Origin: Mycobacterium sp. shizuoka-1
GTDB lineage: Bacteria; Actinomycetota; Actinomycetes; Mycobacteriales; Mycobacteriaceae
Assembly: GCF_002723835.1 (NCBI RefSeq)
Contig: NZ_BEWG01000001.1
Coordinates: 1-64,000 of the forward strand
Direction of reading: 5' to 3'
DNA length: 64,000 bases
How positions within the stretch are numbered: the first letter of the stretch is position 1; every line of letters begins with the position of its first letter. Both the position numbers and the translations under genes were made by a program. Below the pieces are notes generated by a model. It ran no database searches. It was given only the letters and a program-made list of their open reading frames with translations, and had not been told where the DNA came from. Below, one piece after another: positions 1 to 11,602 of this stretch.

Positions 1-1713
1 GAGTTCGACCGCGGTCTGACCGTGCTGACCGGTGAAACCGGTACCGGCAAGACGATGGTGGTGACCGGTCTGCACCTATTGGGCGGCGCACGCGCCGACG
101 CCAGCCGGGTGCGCTCGGGTGCCGCCCGGGCCGTCGTGGAAGGCCGGTTCGCCACCGCCGACCTCGACGCCGCGACCGCCGCGCAGATCGACGAGATCCT
201 GGACTCCTCCGGCGCCGAGCGGGACGACGACGGCAGCATCATCGCGTTGCGCTCGGTCAGCCGCGACGGCCCATCCCGGGCCTACCTGGGCGGGCGCAGC
301 GTGCCCGCGAAGTCGCTGACCACGTTCACCACCGGACTGCTGACACTGCACGGGCAGAATGACCAGCTGCGGTTGATGCGCCCAGACGAGCAGCGCGCCG
401 CGCTGGACCGGTTCGCCGGCGTCGACGCCAAAGTGGAGCGCTACCGCAAGCTGCGCGATCAGTGGCAGCTCGCCCGCCGCGACCTGGTCGACCGGACCAA
501 CCGCGCCCGCGAGCTTGCCCAGGAGGCCGACCGGCTCAAGTTCGCCCTGACCGAGATCGACGGGGTGGACCCGGCGCCGGGCGAGGACGAGGCCCTGGTC
601 GCCGACATCCGCAGGCTTTCCGAACTCGATGCACTGCGCGAGGCGGTCGCCGGCGCCCGGGCGAACCTGTCGGCGGGCGACGATCTAGGCGACGGCGAAC
701 CGCATGCGGCGACCGACACCGTGGGTCGGGCGGTGACCTTGCTGCAATCCACCGACGATCCGGCGCTCGGTGCGCTGGCACGTCAGCTTGCCGAGGTATT
801 GACCGTCGTCGGTGACGTCGCCCGCGAGCTCGGCGACTTCCTGGGCGATCTGCCCGACGACGCCAGCGCGCTGGAGGCCAAGCTGGCCCGGCAGGCCGAG
901 CTGCGCAGTCTGACCCGCAAGTACGCCGCCGACGTCGACGGTGTGCTGGCGTGGGCCGCGCAGTCCCGGCAGCGGCTGGCCCAGCTGGATGTTTCCGAGG
1001 ACGCCCTGGCGGGGCTGGCCCGACGGGTCGACGAGTTCGCCGCGCAGGTGGCCACCGCGGCGCTGGAACTGTCCAAGGCCCGGGTCAAGGCGGCCAAGGG
1101 GCTGGCGAAGGCGATCACCGCCGAGCTCACCGGGCTGGCCATGACCCACGCCGACTTCACCGTCGCGGTGTCGCCGATGCCCGCCCGCGAGGACGACAGT
1201 GCCCCGTTGCGGTTGCCTTCGGGGGAGACCGTGCACGCCGGTGCCGAGGGTATCGACCTGGTCGAGTTCGGCTTCACCGCGCACCGCGGCAGTGATGTGC
1301 TGCCGTTGAACAAGAGCGCGTCCGGGGGTGAGCTGTCCCGCGTCATGCTGGCGCTGGAAGTCGTGCTGGCCGCGTCGGCAGAAGGCACCACCATGGTGTT
1401 CGACGAGGTGGACGCCGGTGTCGGCGGCCGGGCCGCGGTCCAGATCGGCCGGCGGCTGGCCCGGCTGGCGCGCAGCCATCAGGTCATCGTGGTCACCCAT
1501 CTGCCGCAGGTGGCCGCCTACGCCGACAGCCATCTGGTGGTCGACAGCGCCGGCAACGGCACCAGCGAGGTACGGCGCCTGGACACCGAACAGCGAGTCG
1601 CCGAGCTGGCCCGGATGCTGGCCGGGTTGGGGGAGTCCGACACCGGCCGCGCCCATGCCCGCGAGCTGCTGGCGGCCGCCCACGACGACCGGGACCGACA
1701 GCCGGACGCGTGA
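1..1713 (+). CDS. recN: DNA repair protein RecN (5' end outside window)
   Basis: SMC-like ATPase of recombinational repair of double-strand breaks. The window opens inside the Walker A region: GETGTGKT is encoded from about base 31, so only the first few dozen residues are missing. A long coiled-coil middle region follows, then the ABC signature SGGELSRVMLALE and the Walker B segment TMVFDEVDAGVGG near the C-terminus, ending with the H-loop-like VVTHLPQVAA. In mycobacteria recN precedes steA, as here, but a minus-strand secreted gene lies between them. The stop is TGA at 1711-1713. The open frame runs off the left edge without a start. Confidence 0.96.
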   Translation, partial: EFDRGLTVLTGETGTGKTMVVTGLHLLGGARADASRVRSGAARAVVEGRFATADLDAATAAQIDEILDSSGAERDDDGSIIALRSVSRDGPSRAYLGGRSVPAKSLTTFTTGLLTLHGQNDQLRLMRPDEQRAALDRFAGVDAKVERYRKLRDQWQLARRDLVDRTNRARELAQEADRLKFALTEIDGVDPAPGEDEALVADIRRLSELDALREAVAGARANLSAGDDLGDGEPHAATDTVGRAVTLLQSTDDPALGALARQLAEVLTVVGDVARELGDFLGDLPDDASALEAKLARQAELRSLTRKYAADVDGVLAWAAQSRQRLAQLDVSEDALAGLARRVDEFAAQVATAALELSKARVKAAKGLAKAITAELTGLAMTHADFTVAVSPMPAREDDSAPLRLPSGETVHAGAEGIDLVEFGFTAHRGSDVLPLNKSASGGELSRVMLALEVVLAASAEGTTMVFDEVDAGVGGRAAVQIGRRLARLARSHQVIVVTHLPQVAAYADSHLVVDSAGNGTSEVRRLDTEQRVAELARMLAGLGESDTGRAHARELLAAAHDDRDRQPDA

Positions 1714-1729
1714 GCGCCCGTCGATCGAC

Positions 1730-2665
1730 TTAGGCCAATCTGATCACCACGGCGTATCCGTCGTGATCGCCGGTGGTTGTCGTGCGCCCGGCCAAGTCGT
1801 TGTCCATGTCGATCACGCCGAGATCGGTGGCTCCCGTGCTCAGCAGCCCGGCCCGTACTGCGTCGCGGGCCTTGGTGAATGACACGAACACGTGGGTGGG
1901 GATCACGTAGAACAGCCCGGTCTGCTCGCGGCTGAACGAGGCGGTCCAGACGTACCCGGCGCCGTCCGGTCCCGGCGCGGGCCCGAATACCCGGCCATGG
2001 TCGTTGGGCAGCAGCCAGTGCGCATTGGCGAAGGCTTCGAGCGTCCCGCTGGGCTGCTGGCCGTAGACCACGCCGTCGATGGTGCTTCGGTATCCGGTGC
2101 CGTGAATCTGCTGCGCGGGGAACGTGGCCGCGGTCAGCGCGGCGTTGACCTTCTGTGCCGATTCCGAGGCAGTGCTGGACGTCGGATCGATGATGACCAG
2201 GTTGATCGGCTGGTAGAGCGTCGCGAAGGGATATTGCTGGCTGGGCCAGTCGGCGAGCCTGCCGGTGGGCGTGAGCATCCACTTACCGAGCCGGCCGTAC
2301 GGAGTCGACGTCGCGTCGGCAGCCGTCGGATGCGCCTCAGGGGTGCCGGTCAGGTGTTCGTGGAACTCGCCGAGCCACCTCGTGGCGGCAGTGACGAATG
2401 CGGGCGTCGGTGGGGCCGCAGGCTCAGGCCGGGGGGCCGGTCCCGCCAGGGTGGCGGACTCGCGTCGCGTCACGGCCAGGGCTGCGGGACGTGGTCTGGC
2501 GGGCTTGGCCGTCGTCGGCTTGCGGGAGTGGCCTACCGAGTGCGTGGCCTCGCTCGACCGACTCGGCGCGGCGCCGGGGGACTCGTCGGCATGGGCGAGG
2601 CCGGCACCGCCGAGCAGCGCGGCGCCGAAACCCGCGACGACCAACAGCGGGCGGGTCCACGGCAT
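1730..2665 (-). CDS. Secreted mycobacterial hypothetical protein
   Basis: About 311 residues. An N-terminal signal peptide (MPWTRPLLVVAGFGAALLGG, then AGLAHA) is followed by a Pro/Ala/Thr/Lys-rich linker of about 60 residues and a globular C-terminal part with INLVIIDPTSS and VIPTHVFVSF. I do not recognise a catalytic motif; the function is unknown. The ATG at 2665 is preferred over the frame's GTG at 2692 because TACGGT (minus strand, 2672-2677) lies exactly 6 nt upstream, the spacing of a leaderless promoter, and because it begins at the signal peptide. It sits opposite recN and steA and breaks an otherwise conserved gene order, so it may be an insertion in this lineage. Confidence 0.75.
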   Translation of the reverse strand: MPWTRPLLVVAGFGAALLGGAGLAHADESPGAAPSRSSEATHSVGHSRKPTTAKPARPRPAALAVTRRESATLAGPAPRPEPAAPPTPAFVTAATRWLGEFHEHLTGTPEAHPTAADATSTPYGRLGKWMLTPTGRLADWPSQQYPFATLYQPINLVIIDPTSSTASESAQKVNAALTAATFPAQQIHGTGYRSTIDGVVYGQQPSGTLEAFANAHWLLPNDHGRVFGPAPGPDGAGYVWTASFSREQTGLFYVIPTHVFVSFTKARDAVRAGLLSTGATDLGVIDMDNDLAGRTTTTGDHDGYAVVIRLA

Positions 2666-2671
2666 CCGTCG

Positions 2672-2677
2672 ACCGTA
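2672..2677 (-). promoter_or_regulatory. -10 hexamer TACGGT, leaderless promoter of the 1730-2665 gene
   Basis: TACGGT on the minus strand fits TANNNT and ends 6 nt before the ATG at 2665, so transcription would start at or next to the start codon. No clear -35 box is present. Confidence 0.5.
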
Positions 2678-2785
2678 TCCCGGCGCAGCCAAACCGTGTT
2701 ACTTCTGTGACAAGATGTGACTTGTGGGGCTGGTGTTACGGCGCGCCTCCGCGGATATCGGCCCGGTCGCCGACAGAATCGGCCC

Positions 2786-3970
2786 ATGAAGATGTCAGGG
2801 CTTCTCTCGCGTAATACCGGTGCACGACCAGGCGTCACGGGTACGGCCCGCGTCGACCGCGATATCGATCGCCTGCTGCGCCGGGTCGGCCCGGGCGACA
2901 TCGTCGTGCTGGACATCCTCGACCTGGACCGGATGACCGCCGACGCGCTGGTCGACGCCAACATCGCCGGTGTCGTCAACGCCTCCCCGTCGATCTCGGG
3001 TCGCTACCCGAACCTCGGCCCGGAGGTGTTGGTGGCCAACAACATCACGCTCATCGACAGCGCAGGCGCCGAGGTCTTCAAGAAGATCAAGGACGGTGCG
3101 AAGATCCGGCTGCACAACGGCGGGGTGTACGCGGGCGATCGCCGCCTGGTGCACGGTGTGGAGCGCAGCGACGAAGAGATCGCCGACCTCATGCAGGACG
3201 CCAAGACCGGGCTGGTCGCGCACCTGGAAGCCTTCGCGGGCAACACCATCGAGTTCATCCGCAGCGAGAGCCCGCTGCTGATCGACGGGATCGGCATCCC
3301 GGAGATCGACGTCGACGTCTACCGCCGGCACGTGGTCGTGGTGGCCGACGGCGCGGGCGCCGAGGACGACCTCAAGGCGCTCAAGCCGTTCATCAAGGAG
3401 TACCAGCCGGTGCTCGTCGGTGTGGAGGGCGGCGCCGACATCCTGCAAAAGTGCGGGTACCGGCCGCAGCTGATCGTCGGCAACCCCGACCAGATGAGTG
3501 CCGATGTGCTCAAGAGCGGCGCGCAGGTGGTGCTGCCCGCCGACTCCGACGGACATGCCAACGGACTCGAGCGCATCCAGGACCTGGGCATCGGGGCGAT
3601 GACCTTCCCGGCCGCCGGTTCGGCCGCCGACCTGGCGCTGCTGCTCGTCGACCACCACGGTGCCTCGCTGATCGTCACCGCCGGTCATTCCGCCAGCATC
3701 GAGGAGTTCTTCGACCGGTCCCGCCAGCAGAGCAACCCGTCGACCTTCCTCACCCGGCTGAAGGTGGGCGAAAAGCTGGTCGATGCGAAAGCCGTTGCCA
3801 CGCTGTACCGCAACCACATCTCCGGTGGTGCCATCGCGATGCTGATCCTGGCGGTGCTGTTCGCGATCATCGCCGCGCTGTGGGTCTCGCGGGCCGACAC
3901 GTTCGTCATCGACTGGATCGCGACCTACTGGAACCAGTTCTCGCTGTGGGTGCAGAGCTGGGTGACCTAG
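2786..3970 (+). CDS. steA: SteA-like cell separation protein
   Basis: About 394 residues, like Rv1697. SteA homologues in Corynebacteriales act at the division septum with SteB in daughter-cell separation (family knowledge). Most of the protein is a cytoplasmic alpha/beta region related to thiamin pyrophosphokinase-like folds, with VVVADGAGAEDDL and IVGNPDQMS. One transmembrane helix near the C-terminus (GGAIAMLILAVLFAIIAALWV) is followed by a short tail. The start at ATG 2786 (MKMSGLL) drops an unlikely 23-residue extension. It precedes mctB/steB by 25 bp, so the two are probably cotranscribed. Confidence 0.9.
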   Translation: MKMSGLLSRNTGARPGVTGTARVDRDIDRLLRRVGPGDIVVLDILDLDRMTADALVDANIAGVVNASPSISGRYPNLGPEVLVANNITLIDSAGAEVFKKIKDGAKIRLHNGGVYAGDRRLVHGVERSDEEIADLMQDAKTGLVAHLEAFAGNTIEFIRSESPLLIDGIGIPEIDVDVYRRHVVVVADGAGAEDDLKALKPFIKEYQPVLVGVEGGADILQKCGYRPQLIVGNPDQMSADVLKSGAQVVLPADSDGHANGLERIQDLGIGAMTFPAAGSAADLALLLVDHHGASLIVTAGHSASIEEFFDRSRQQSNPSTFLTRLKVGEKLVDAKAVATLYRNHISGGAIAMLILAVLFAIIAALWVSRADTFVIDWIATYWNQFSLWVQSWVT

Positions 3971-3995
3971 GCGTAGAGCAGAAAGGCTCATCGCT

Positions 3996-4937
3996 GTGAT
4001 TTCGCTACGCCACCATGCCATCTCGCTGGCTGCGGTGTTCCTTGCCCTGGCGGTCGGAGTGTTCCTGGGCTCCGGTGTGTTGTCCGACACCCTGTTGTCG
4101 GGTCTGCGCAGTGAGAAACAAGACCTCAACAAACAGATCACCGTGCTGACCGATCAGCGCAATGCGCTGAACGAAAAGCTCGCTGCAGCCAGCGATTTCG
4201 ATACCCAGATGTCGGGGCGGATCGTGCGCGACGCGTTGGCGGGCAAGTCCGTGGTGCTGTTCCGCACCCCCGACGCCGACAACGACGACGTCGCGGCGAT
4301 GAACCGGATCGTGGGCCAGGCCGGAGGTTCGGTGACCGGGACGGTCGAGCTGACGAAGGAGTTCGTGGACGCGAACGCGGCGGAGAAGCTGCGGTCGGTG
4401 GTGAACTCCTCGATCGTGCCCGCCGGCGCCCAGCTGAGCACGACACTGGTCGACCAGGGCTCACAAGCCGGGGATCTGCTGGGCATCACACTGCTGATCA
4501 ACCGCAACCCCGCGGTCAAACCGGCCGACGACACCCAGCGGGACACCGTGCTCGCCGCACTGCGCGACACCGGCTTCCTGACCTACCAGGGCGAACACGT
4601 CGGCGCGGCCAACACGGCCGTCATCGTGACCGGGGGAGCACTCGGCGACGATGCCGGCAACCAGGGCTCAACGGTCGCGCGGTTCGCCGCGGGGATGGCG
4701 CCGCACGGATCGGGCACTGTTCTGGCCGGCCGGGACGGATCGGCCGGCGGAACGGCCGCGGTGGCGGTCGCCCGCGCCGACGCCGGGATGGCGGCCGACG
4801 TGACCACCGTCGACGACATCAGCGTCGAGTCCGGCCGCATCACGACCGTGCTGGCGCTGCAGAATCTGATCAACGGCGGGTCGCCCGGCAAGTTCGGCAC
4901 GGGTCCCGGCGCGACGTCGGTCACCGTCCCGCAGTGA
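3996..4937 (+). CDS. mctB: MctB/SteB-like envelope protein
   Basis: About 313 residues with a GTG start and an AGAAAGG ribosome site upstream. An N-terminal membrane helix (HHAISLAAVFLALAVGVFLG) is followed by a coiled coil (LRSEKQDLNKQITVLTDQ) and an alpha/beta domain with Ala/Gly-rich C-terminus. The M. tuberculosis homologue Rv1698 was described as the copper export protein MctB, and the corynebacterial homologue as SteB, the partner of SteA. The tight steA-mctB pairing favours a role in cell separation at least as much as copper export; the sequence alone does not choose between them. Confidence 0.88.
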   Translation: MISLRHHAISLAAVFLALAVGVFLGSGVLSDTLLSGLRSEKQDLNKQITVLTDQRNALNEKLAAASDFDTQMSGRIVRDALAGKSVVLFRTPDADNDDVAAMNRIVGQAGGSVTGTVELTKEFVDANAAEKLRSVVNSSIVPAGAQLSTTLVDQGSQAGDLLGITLLINRNPAVKPADDTQRDTVLAALRDTGFLTYQGEHVGAANTAVIVTGGALGDDAGNQGSTVARFAAGMAPHGSGTVLAGRDGSAGGTAAVAVARADAGMAADVTTVDDISVESGRITTVLALQNLINGGSPGKFGTGPGATSVTVPQ

Positions 4938-5004
4938 GCGCCGGGGTAACCCAGGGGTAACGAAGGCCACGGGCGTGTTAGCGCCGCCTTGTCGGCGTCG
5001 GTGT

Positions 5005-5010
5005 TAGGGT
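5005..5010 (+). promoter_or_regulatory. -10 hexamer TAGGGT upstream of pyrG
   Basis: TAGGGT fits TANNNT. It is the best promoter candidate in the 143-bp gap between mctB and pyrG. It ends 8 nt before a GTG at 5019 that opens a 65-codon frame overlapping the pyrG start out of frame, so the transcript may begin with a leaderless upstream frame. Confidence 0.4.
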
Positions 5011-5041
5011 GAGATTCCGTGGGTCGGCAGGCCCCAGCTAG

Positions 5042-7456
<2,415 letters not shown>

Positions 7457-7460
<4 letters not shown>

Positions 7461-8404
7461 CCACAGTGCGGGCAGCCGCGCTGGACGCACAGCTGCAGGG
7501 CTACCTCGACCACCTCACCATCGAGCGCGGGGTGGCCGCCAACACGATCAGCTCCTACCGGCGCGATCTGCGCCGCTACGTCGAACACCTCACGCTGCGC
7601 GGCATCGACGATCTGACCAACGCGACCGAGAACGACGTCAGTGACTTCCTGGTGGCCCTCCGTCGCGGCGATCCCGAGACCGGCGCGGTGCCGCTGTCGG
7701 CGGTCTCGGCCGCGCGGGCGTTGATCGCCGTGCGCGGCTTCCACCGGTTCGCCGCCGCCGAGGGCATCATCGGCGTCGACGTTGCCCGAGCGGTCAAGCC
7801 ACCCACCCCCAGCCGTCGGCTTCCCAAGAGCCTGACCCTGGACGAGGTACTGGCCCTGCTCGACGGCGCCGGCGGCGACAGCCCGTCGGACGGTCCGCTG
7901 ACCCTGCGCAACCGCGCCCTGCTGGAGCTGCTGTATTCGACCGGGGCCCGGATTTCGGAGGCGGTCGGGCTGGACGTCGACGACGTCGACACCGAAGCCC
8001 GTTCGGTGCTGCTGCGCGGCAAGGGCGGCAAACAGCGACTGGTGCCCGTCGGTCGGCCGGCGATCGCGGCGCTGGACGCCTACCTGGTGCGCGGCCGCCC
8101 CGAGCTGGCGCGCCGGGGGCGCGGCACGCCGAAGATCTTCCTCAATGCCCGCGGCGGTCAGTTGTCGCGGCAGAGCGCCTGGCAGGTACTGCAGGACGCC
8201 GCCGAGCGGGCCGGCATCTCCGCGGCGGTGTCCCCGCACACACTGCGGCACTCGTTCGCCACCCATCTGCTCGACGGCGGCGCCGACGTCCGCGTGGTCC
8301 AGGAGCTGCTGGGACACGCCTCGGTCACCACGACGCAGATCTACACGCTGGTCACGGTGCACGCGCTGCGCGAGGTCTGGGCCGGCGCACATCCGCGCGC
8401 ATGA
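7457..8404 (+). CDS. xerD: Site-specific tyrosine recombinase XerD
   Basis: About 315 residues. With XerC it resolves chromosome dimers at dif. An N-terminal SAM-like core-binding domain (about 8-110) precedes the catalytic domain with Arg165 (TGARISE), Lys189, His261 and Arg264 ([10 protein letters not shown]), His287 (LLGHASV) and the nucleophile Tyr296 (TQIYT). All are present, so it should be active. The ATG overlaps the NUDIX stop (ATGA). Position next to parA and scpAB matches the conserved mycobacterial order. Confidence 0.95.
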
Positions 8405-8441
8405 TGTCGCGGGTCTGGCTCTCGGCGCGCCGACACACCGT

Positions 8442-8447
8442 TAGACT
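8442..8447 (+). promoter_or_regulatory. -10 hexamer TAGACT upstream of the parA leader ORF
   Basis: TAGACT fits TANNNT and ends 7 nt before ATG 8455, so a leaderless transcript would begin on the mini-ORF rather than on parA. No -35 match was found. Confidence 0.55.
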
Positions 8448-8454
8448 TTCGCGG

Positions 8455-8502
8455 ATGTCCGCCACGCCGCAGAATCGCCTGATGACGGGGGGCACGGCGT
8501 GA
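8455..8502 (+). CDS. 15-codon leaderless ORF coupled to parA
   Basis: Encodes MSATPQNRLMTGGTA and ends in TGA at 8500-8502, overlapping the parA GTG (8499-8501) as GTGA. TAGACT ends 7 nt before its ATG. Ribosomes translating this ORF would terminate exactly on the parA start, giving translational coupling. Short leaderless ORFs are widespread in mycobacteria; whether this peptide is stable is unknown. Confidence 0.5.
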   Translation: MSATPQNRLMTGGTA

Positions 8503-9359
8503 CCGACGAGGCAGACGACACCGCTATCGGTCTCACCGGCCGCCCGCCCCGACACATTCCCGAACCCCAGCCGTTGACCTCGCATGGTCCGGCCAAGGTG
8601 ATCTCGATGTGCAACCAGAAGGGCGGGGTCGGCAAGACCACGTCCACCATCAACCTCGGCGCGGCGCTGGCCGAGTACGGCCGGCGGGTGCTGCTGGTCG
8701 ACCTGGACCCGCAGGGTGCACTGTCGGCGGGGCTGGGCGTGCCGCACTACGAGCTGGCGTCGACCGTGCACAACCTGATGGTCGAGCCGCGGGTGAGCAT
8801 CGACGAGGTGCTGATCAACACCCGGGTCAAGAACCTCGATCTCGTGCCCAGCAACATCGACCTGTCGGCCGCCGAGATTCAGCTGGTCAACGAGGTGGGC
8901 CGCGAGCAGACCCTGGCCCGGGCGCTGCACCCGGTGCTCGACCGCTACGACTACGTCCTGATCGACTGCCAGCCGTCGTTGGGGCTGCTCACGGTCAACG
9001 CACTGGCCTGCTCGGACGGCGTGGTGATTCCGACCGAATGCGAGTACTTCTCGTTGCGAGGGCTGGCGTTGCTCACCGATACCGTCGACAAGGTGCGTGA
9101 CCGGCTCAACCCGCGGCTGGCGATCAGCGGGATCTTGATCACCCGATTCGACAATCGCACGGTCAATGCCCGCGAGGTGATGGCCAGGGTGCTCGAGCGC
9201 TTCGGCGATCTGGTGTTCGACACCGTGATCACCCGTACCGTGCGTTTCCCCGAGACCAGTGTCGCCGGCGAGCCGATCACCACCTGGGCCCCGAAATCAG
9301 TTGGCGCACAGGCCTATCGGTCGCTGGCCCGCGAGGTCATCGACCGCTTCGGCAAGTGA
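8499..9359 (+). CDS. ParA/Soj-family ATPase (Rv1708-like)
   Basis: About 286 residues. A non-conserved 30-residue N-terminal tail leads to the deviant Walker A motif KGGVGKTT at 41-48, then LLVDLDPQG and the Walker B-like VLIDCQPS. In this family ATP-dependent dimerisation positions chromosomes or other cargo; this is the second ParA-like protein class of mycobacteria, encoded beside scpAB rather than beside parB. GTG 8499 overlaps a 15-codon upstream ORF and the gene ends in a GTGA overlap with scpA, which supports cotranslation of a segregation operon. Confidence 0.9.
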   Translation: MTDEADDTAIGLTGRPPRHIPEPQPLTSHGPAKVISMCNQKGGVGKTTSTINLGAALAEYGRRVLLVDLDPQGALSAGLGVPHYELASTVHNLMVEPRVSIDEVLINTRVKNLDLVPSNIDLSAAEIQLVNEVGREQTLARALHPVLDRYDYVLIDCQPSLGLLTVNALACSDGVVIPTECEYFSLRGLALLTDTVDKVRDRLNPRLAISGILITRFDNRTVNAREVMARVLERFGDLVFDTVITRTVRFPETSVAGEPITTWAPKSVGAQAYRSLAREVIDRFGK

Positions 9360-10174
9360 CCGAAGCGGCGCCCGACAAGGGCTTCCGGGTCAGGCTGACC
9401 AACTTCGAGGGCCCGTTCGATCTGCTGTTGCAGCTGATCTTCGCCCACCGCCTCGATGTGACCGAGGTCGCGCTGCATCAGGTGACCGATGAGTTCATCG
9501 CCTACACCCGCGCGATCGGTCCCCAACTCGAGCTCGACGAGACCACCACGTTCCTGGTGATCGCGGCCACCCTGCTCGACCTCAAGGCGGCCCGCCTGCT
9601 GCCGGCCGGCGAGGTGCACGACGAGGAAGACCTGGCGCTGCTGGAGGTGCGCGACCTGCTGTTCGCCCGGCTGCTGCAGTACCGCGCGTTCAAGCATGTC
9701 GCCGAGATGTTCGCCGAGCTGGAGGCCGCGGCGCTGCGGAGCTATCCGCGCGCGGTCGCGCTCGAAGACCGCTTCGCCGACCTGCTTCCCGAGGTGATGC
9801 TGGGTGTCGACGCCGTCAGCTTCGCCGAGATCGCAGCCGCCGCGTTCACTCCGCGGCCGGTGCCCACCGTCGGTACCGAACATCTGCACGCGCCGCAGGT
9901 GTCGGTGCCCGAGCAGGCCGAGCGGCTGCTGGAATTTCTGTCGCAGCGCGGGGTCGGGCAGTGGGCGTCGTTCAAGGAGCTGGTCGCCGACTGCGACGCG
10001 CCGATCCAGATCGTCGGGCGCTTCCTGGCGCTGCTCGAACTGTATCGGGCCCGGACGGTAGCATTCGAGCAGTCAGAACCACTTGGTGTGCTCCAGGTTT
10101 CATGGACCGGGGACCGGCAGGTAGACGAAGAGCTGGTCAGATCCGAGTGGGAAGAAGAGCAGAACCAAACATGA
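9356..10174 (+). CDS. scpA: Segregation and condensation protein A
   Basis: About 272 residues. This is the kleisin subunit that bridges the SMC heads in the condensin complex. The N-terminal signature FEGPFDLLLQLI is followed by a helical region with TTFLVIAATLLDLKAARLLP, and a C-terminal winged helix ends in EELVRSEWEEEQ. GTG 9356 overlaps the parA stop and the gene ends in an ATGA overlap with scpB, so all three are likely made from one message. Confidence 0.93.
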   Translation: MTEAAPDKGFRVRLTNFEGPFDLLLQLIFAHRLDVTEVALHQVTDEFIAYTRAIGPQLELDETTTFLVIAATLLDLKAARLLPAGEVHDEEDLALLEVRDLLFARLLQYRAFKHVAEMFAELEAAALRSYPRAVALEDRFADLLPEVMLGVDAVSFAEIAAAAFTPRPVPTVGTEHLHAPQVSVPEQAERLLEFLSQRGVGQWASFKELVADCDAPIQIVGRFLALLELYRARTVAFEQSEPLGVLQVSWTGDRQVDEELVRSEWEEEQNQT

Positions 10175-10866
10175 CCGACGACGCAGGCGAAGTACCCGAC
10201 GTGGACTCCGGTGCCGACGTCGCCCACGCCGATCTGGACGACGACGAGCTGACCCGGGTGCTGGAGGCGTTGCTGCTGGTGGTGGACACTCCGGTCAGCG
10301 CCGAGACAGTGGCATCGGTGACCGAGCAGCCGGTGTACCGCATCACCGCCAAGCTGGAGTCGATGGCCGCCGAGCTGACCGCCCGGGACAGCGGCATCGA
10401 CCTTCGCGAGGCCGGCGGCGGCTGGCGAATGTACACCCGCGCCCGGCTCGCGCCCTACGTCGAGCGCCTGCTGCTGGACGGGTCGCGCTCGAAGCTGACC
10501 AGGGCGGCGTTGGAGACGCTGGCGGTGGTGGCCTACCGCCAGCCGGTGACCCGGGCACGGGTCAGCGCGGTGCGCGGCGTCAACGTCGACGCGGTGATCC
10601 GAACCCTGGTGGCGCGCGGGCTGATCACCGAGGCGGGCACCGACGAGGACACCGGGGCGACGACGTTCGCCACCACCGAACTGTTCCTGGAGCGGCTGGG
10701 GTTGTCGTCGCTGACCGATCTGCCCGACATCGCGCCGCTGCTGCCCGATGTCGACGTGATCGACGACTTGAGCGAAAACCTGGACAGTGAGCCACGTTTC
10801 GCCAAGCTCTCCAGCGGGGGCGGCGCCGACCAGGAGATCTCGATCGATGTGGACACCGATGCCTGA
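10171..10866 (+). CDS. scpB: Segregation and condensation protein B
   Basis: About 231 residues. ScpB dimers bind ScpA in the SMC-ScpAB condensin. Two winged-helix domains are recognisable: ELTRVLEALLLVVDTPVS at the start, and LTRAALETLAVVAYRQPVTR followed by VRGVNVDAVIRTLVARGLI. The acidic N- and C-terminal tails are longer than in minimal ScpB. ATG 10171 overlaps the scpA stop. The frame is open upstream inside scpA, but that segment is shadow. Confidence 0.93.
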   Translation: MTDDAGEVPDVDSGADVAHADLDDDELTRVLEALLLVVDTPVSAETVASVTEQPVYRITAKLESMAAELTARDSGIDLREAGGGWRMYTRARLAPYVERLLLDGSRSKLTRAALETLAVVAYRQPVTRARVSAVRGVNVDAVIRTLVARGLITEAGTDEDTGATTFATTELFLERLGLSSLTDLPDIAPLLPDVDVIDDLSENLDSEPRFAKLSSGGGADQEISIDVDTDA

Positions 10867-11602
10867 ACCAGAAGGTGTGCGGTTGCAGAAGGTCTTGTCG
10901 CAGGCCGGAATTGCCTCGCGGCGGGTCGCCGAACGGATGATCATGGACGGCCGGGTCGAGGTCGACGGCCGGATCGTCACCGAACTGGGCACCCGGGTGG
11001 ACCCCGCCAACGCCGACATCCGGGTGGACGGATCGCGAATCGTCCTGGACGACACGATGATGTATCTGGCGATCAACAAGCCCGTGGGCATGCACTCGAC
11101 GATGTCCGACGACCGTGGCCGGCCGTGCGTCGGCGACCTGGTGGAACACCGGGTGCGCGGCAACAAGAACCTGTTCCACGTCGGGCGCCTGGACGCCGAC
11201 ACCGAGGGCTTGCTGCTGCTCACCAACGACGGCGAGCTGGCGCATCGGCTGATGCACCCGTCGTTCGAGGTGCCCAAGACCTATCTGGCCACGGTAACCG
11301 GTTCGGTGCCAAGAGGTTTGGGCAAGACCCTGCGTGCGGGTGTGGAACTGGACGACGGTCCGGCCGCGGTCGACGACTTCGCGGTGGTCGACGCGGTGCC
11401 GGGCAAGACGTTGGTGCGGGTGACACTGCACGAGGGTCGTAAGCGGATCGTGCGCAGGTTGCTGGCCGCGGTCGGCTACCCGGTGGAGGCGCTGGTACGG
11501 ATCAGCATCGGTGACGTGACGCTCGGCGATCAGCGGCCGGGCAGCATTCGGGCCCTGAGCCGCAAGGAAGTTGGGGATTTGTACAAGGCGGTAGGTCTGT
11601 GA
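10859..11602 (+). CDS. RsuA/RluB-family pseudouridine synthase (Rv1711-like)
   Basis: About 247 residues from ATG 10859 ([17 protein letters not shown]), overlapping the scpB stop by 8 bp. An N-terminal S4 RNA-binding domain (about 5-60) is followed by the synthase domain with the catalytic-aspartate motif [17 protein letters not shown] and the [18 protein letters not shown] segment. It isomerises a specific uridine in rRNA, probably 23S as in RluB; the exact target cannot be read from the sequence. An alternative ATG at 10847 would add four residues. Confidence 0.9.
   Translation: MPEPEGVRLQKVLSQAGIASRRVAERMIMDGRVEVDGRIVTELGTRVDPANADIRVDGSRIVLDDTMMYLAINKPVGMHSTMSDDRGRPCVGDLVEHRVRGNKNLFHVGRLDADTEGLLLLTNDGELAHRLMHPSFEVPKTYLATVTGSVPRGLGKTLRAGVELDDGPAAVDDFAVVDAVPGKTLVRVTLHEGRKRIVRRLLAAVGYPVEALVRISIGDVTLGDQRPGSIRALSRKEVGDLYKAVGL

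Noticed and set aside
4945..4962. Near-repeat GGGGTAAC twice after mctB
   Set aside because: Only eight bases, in a GC-rich gap; not distinguishable from chance.
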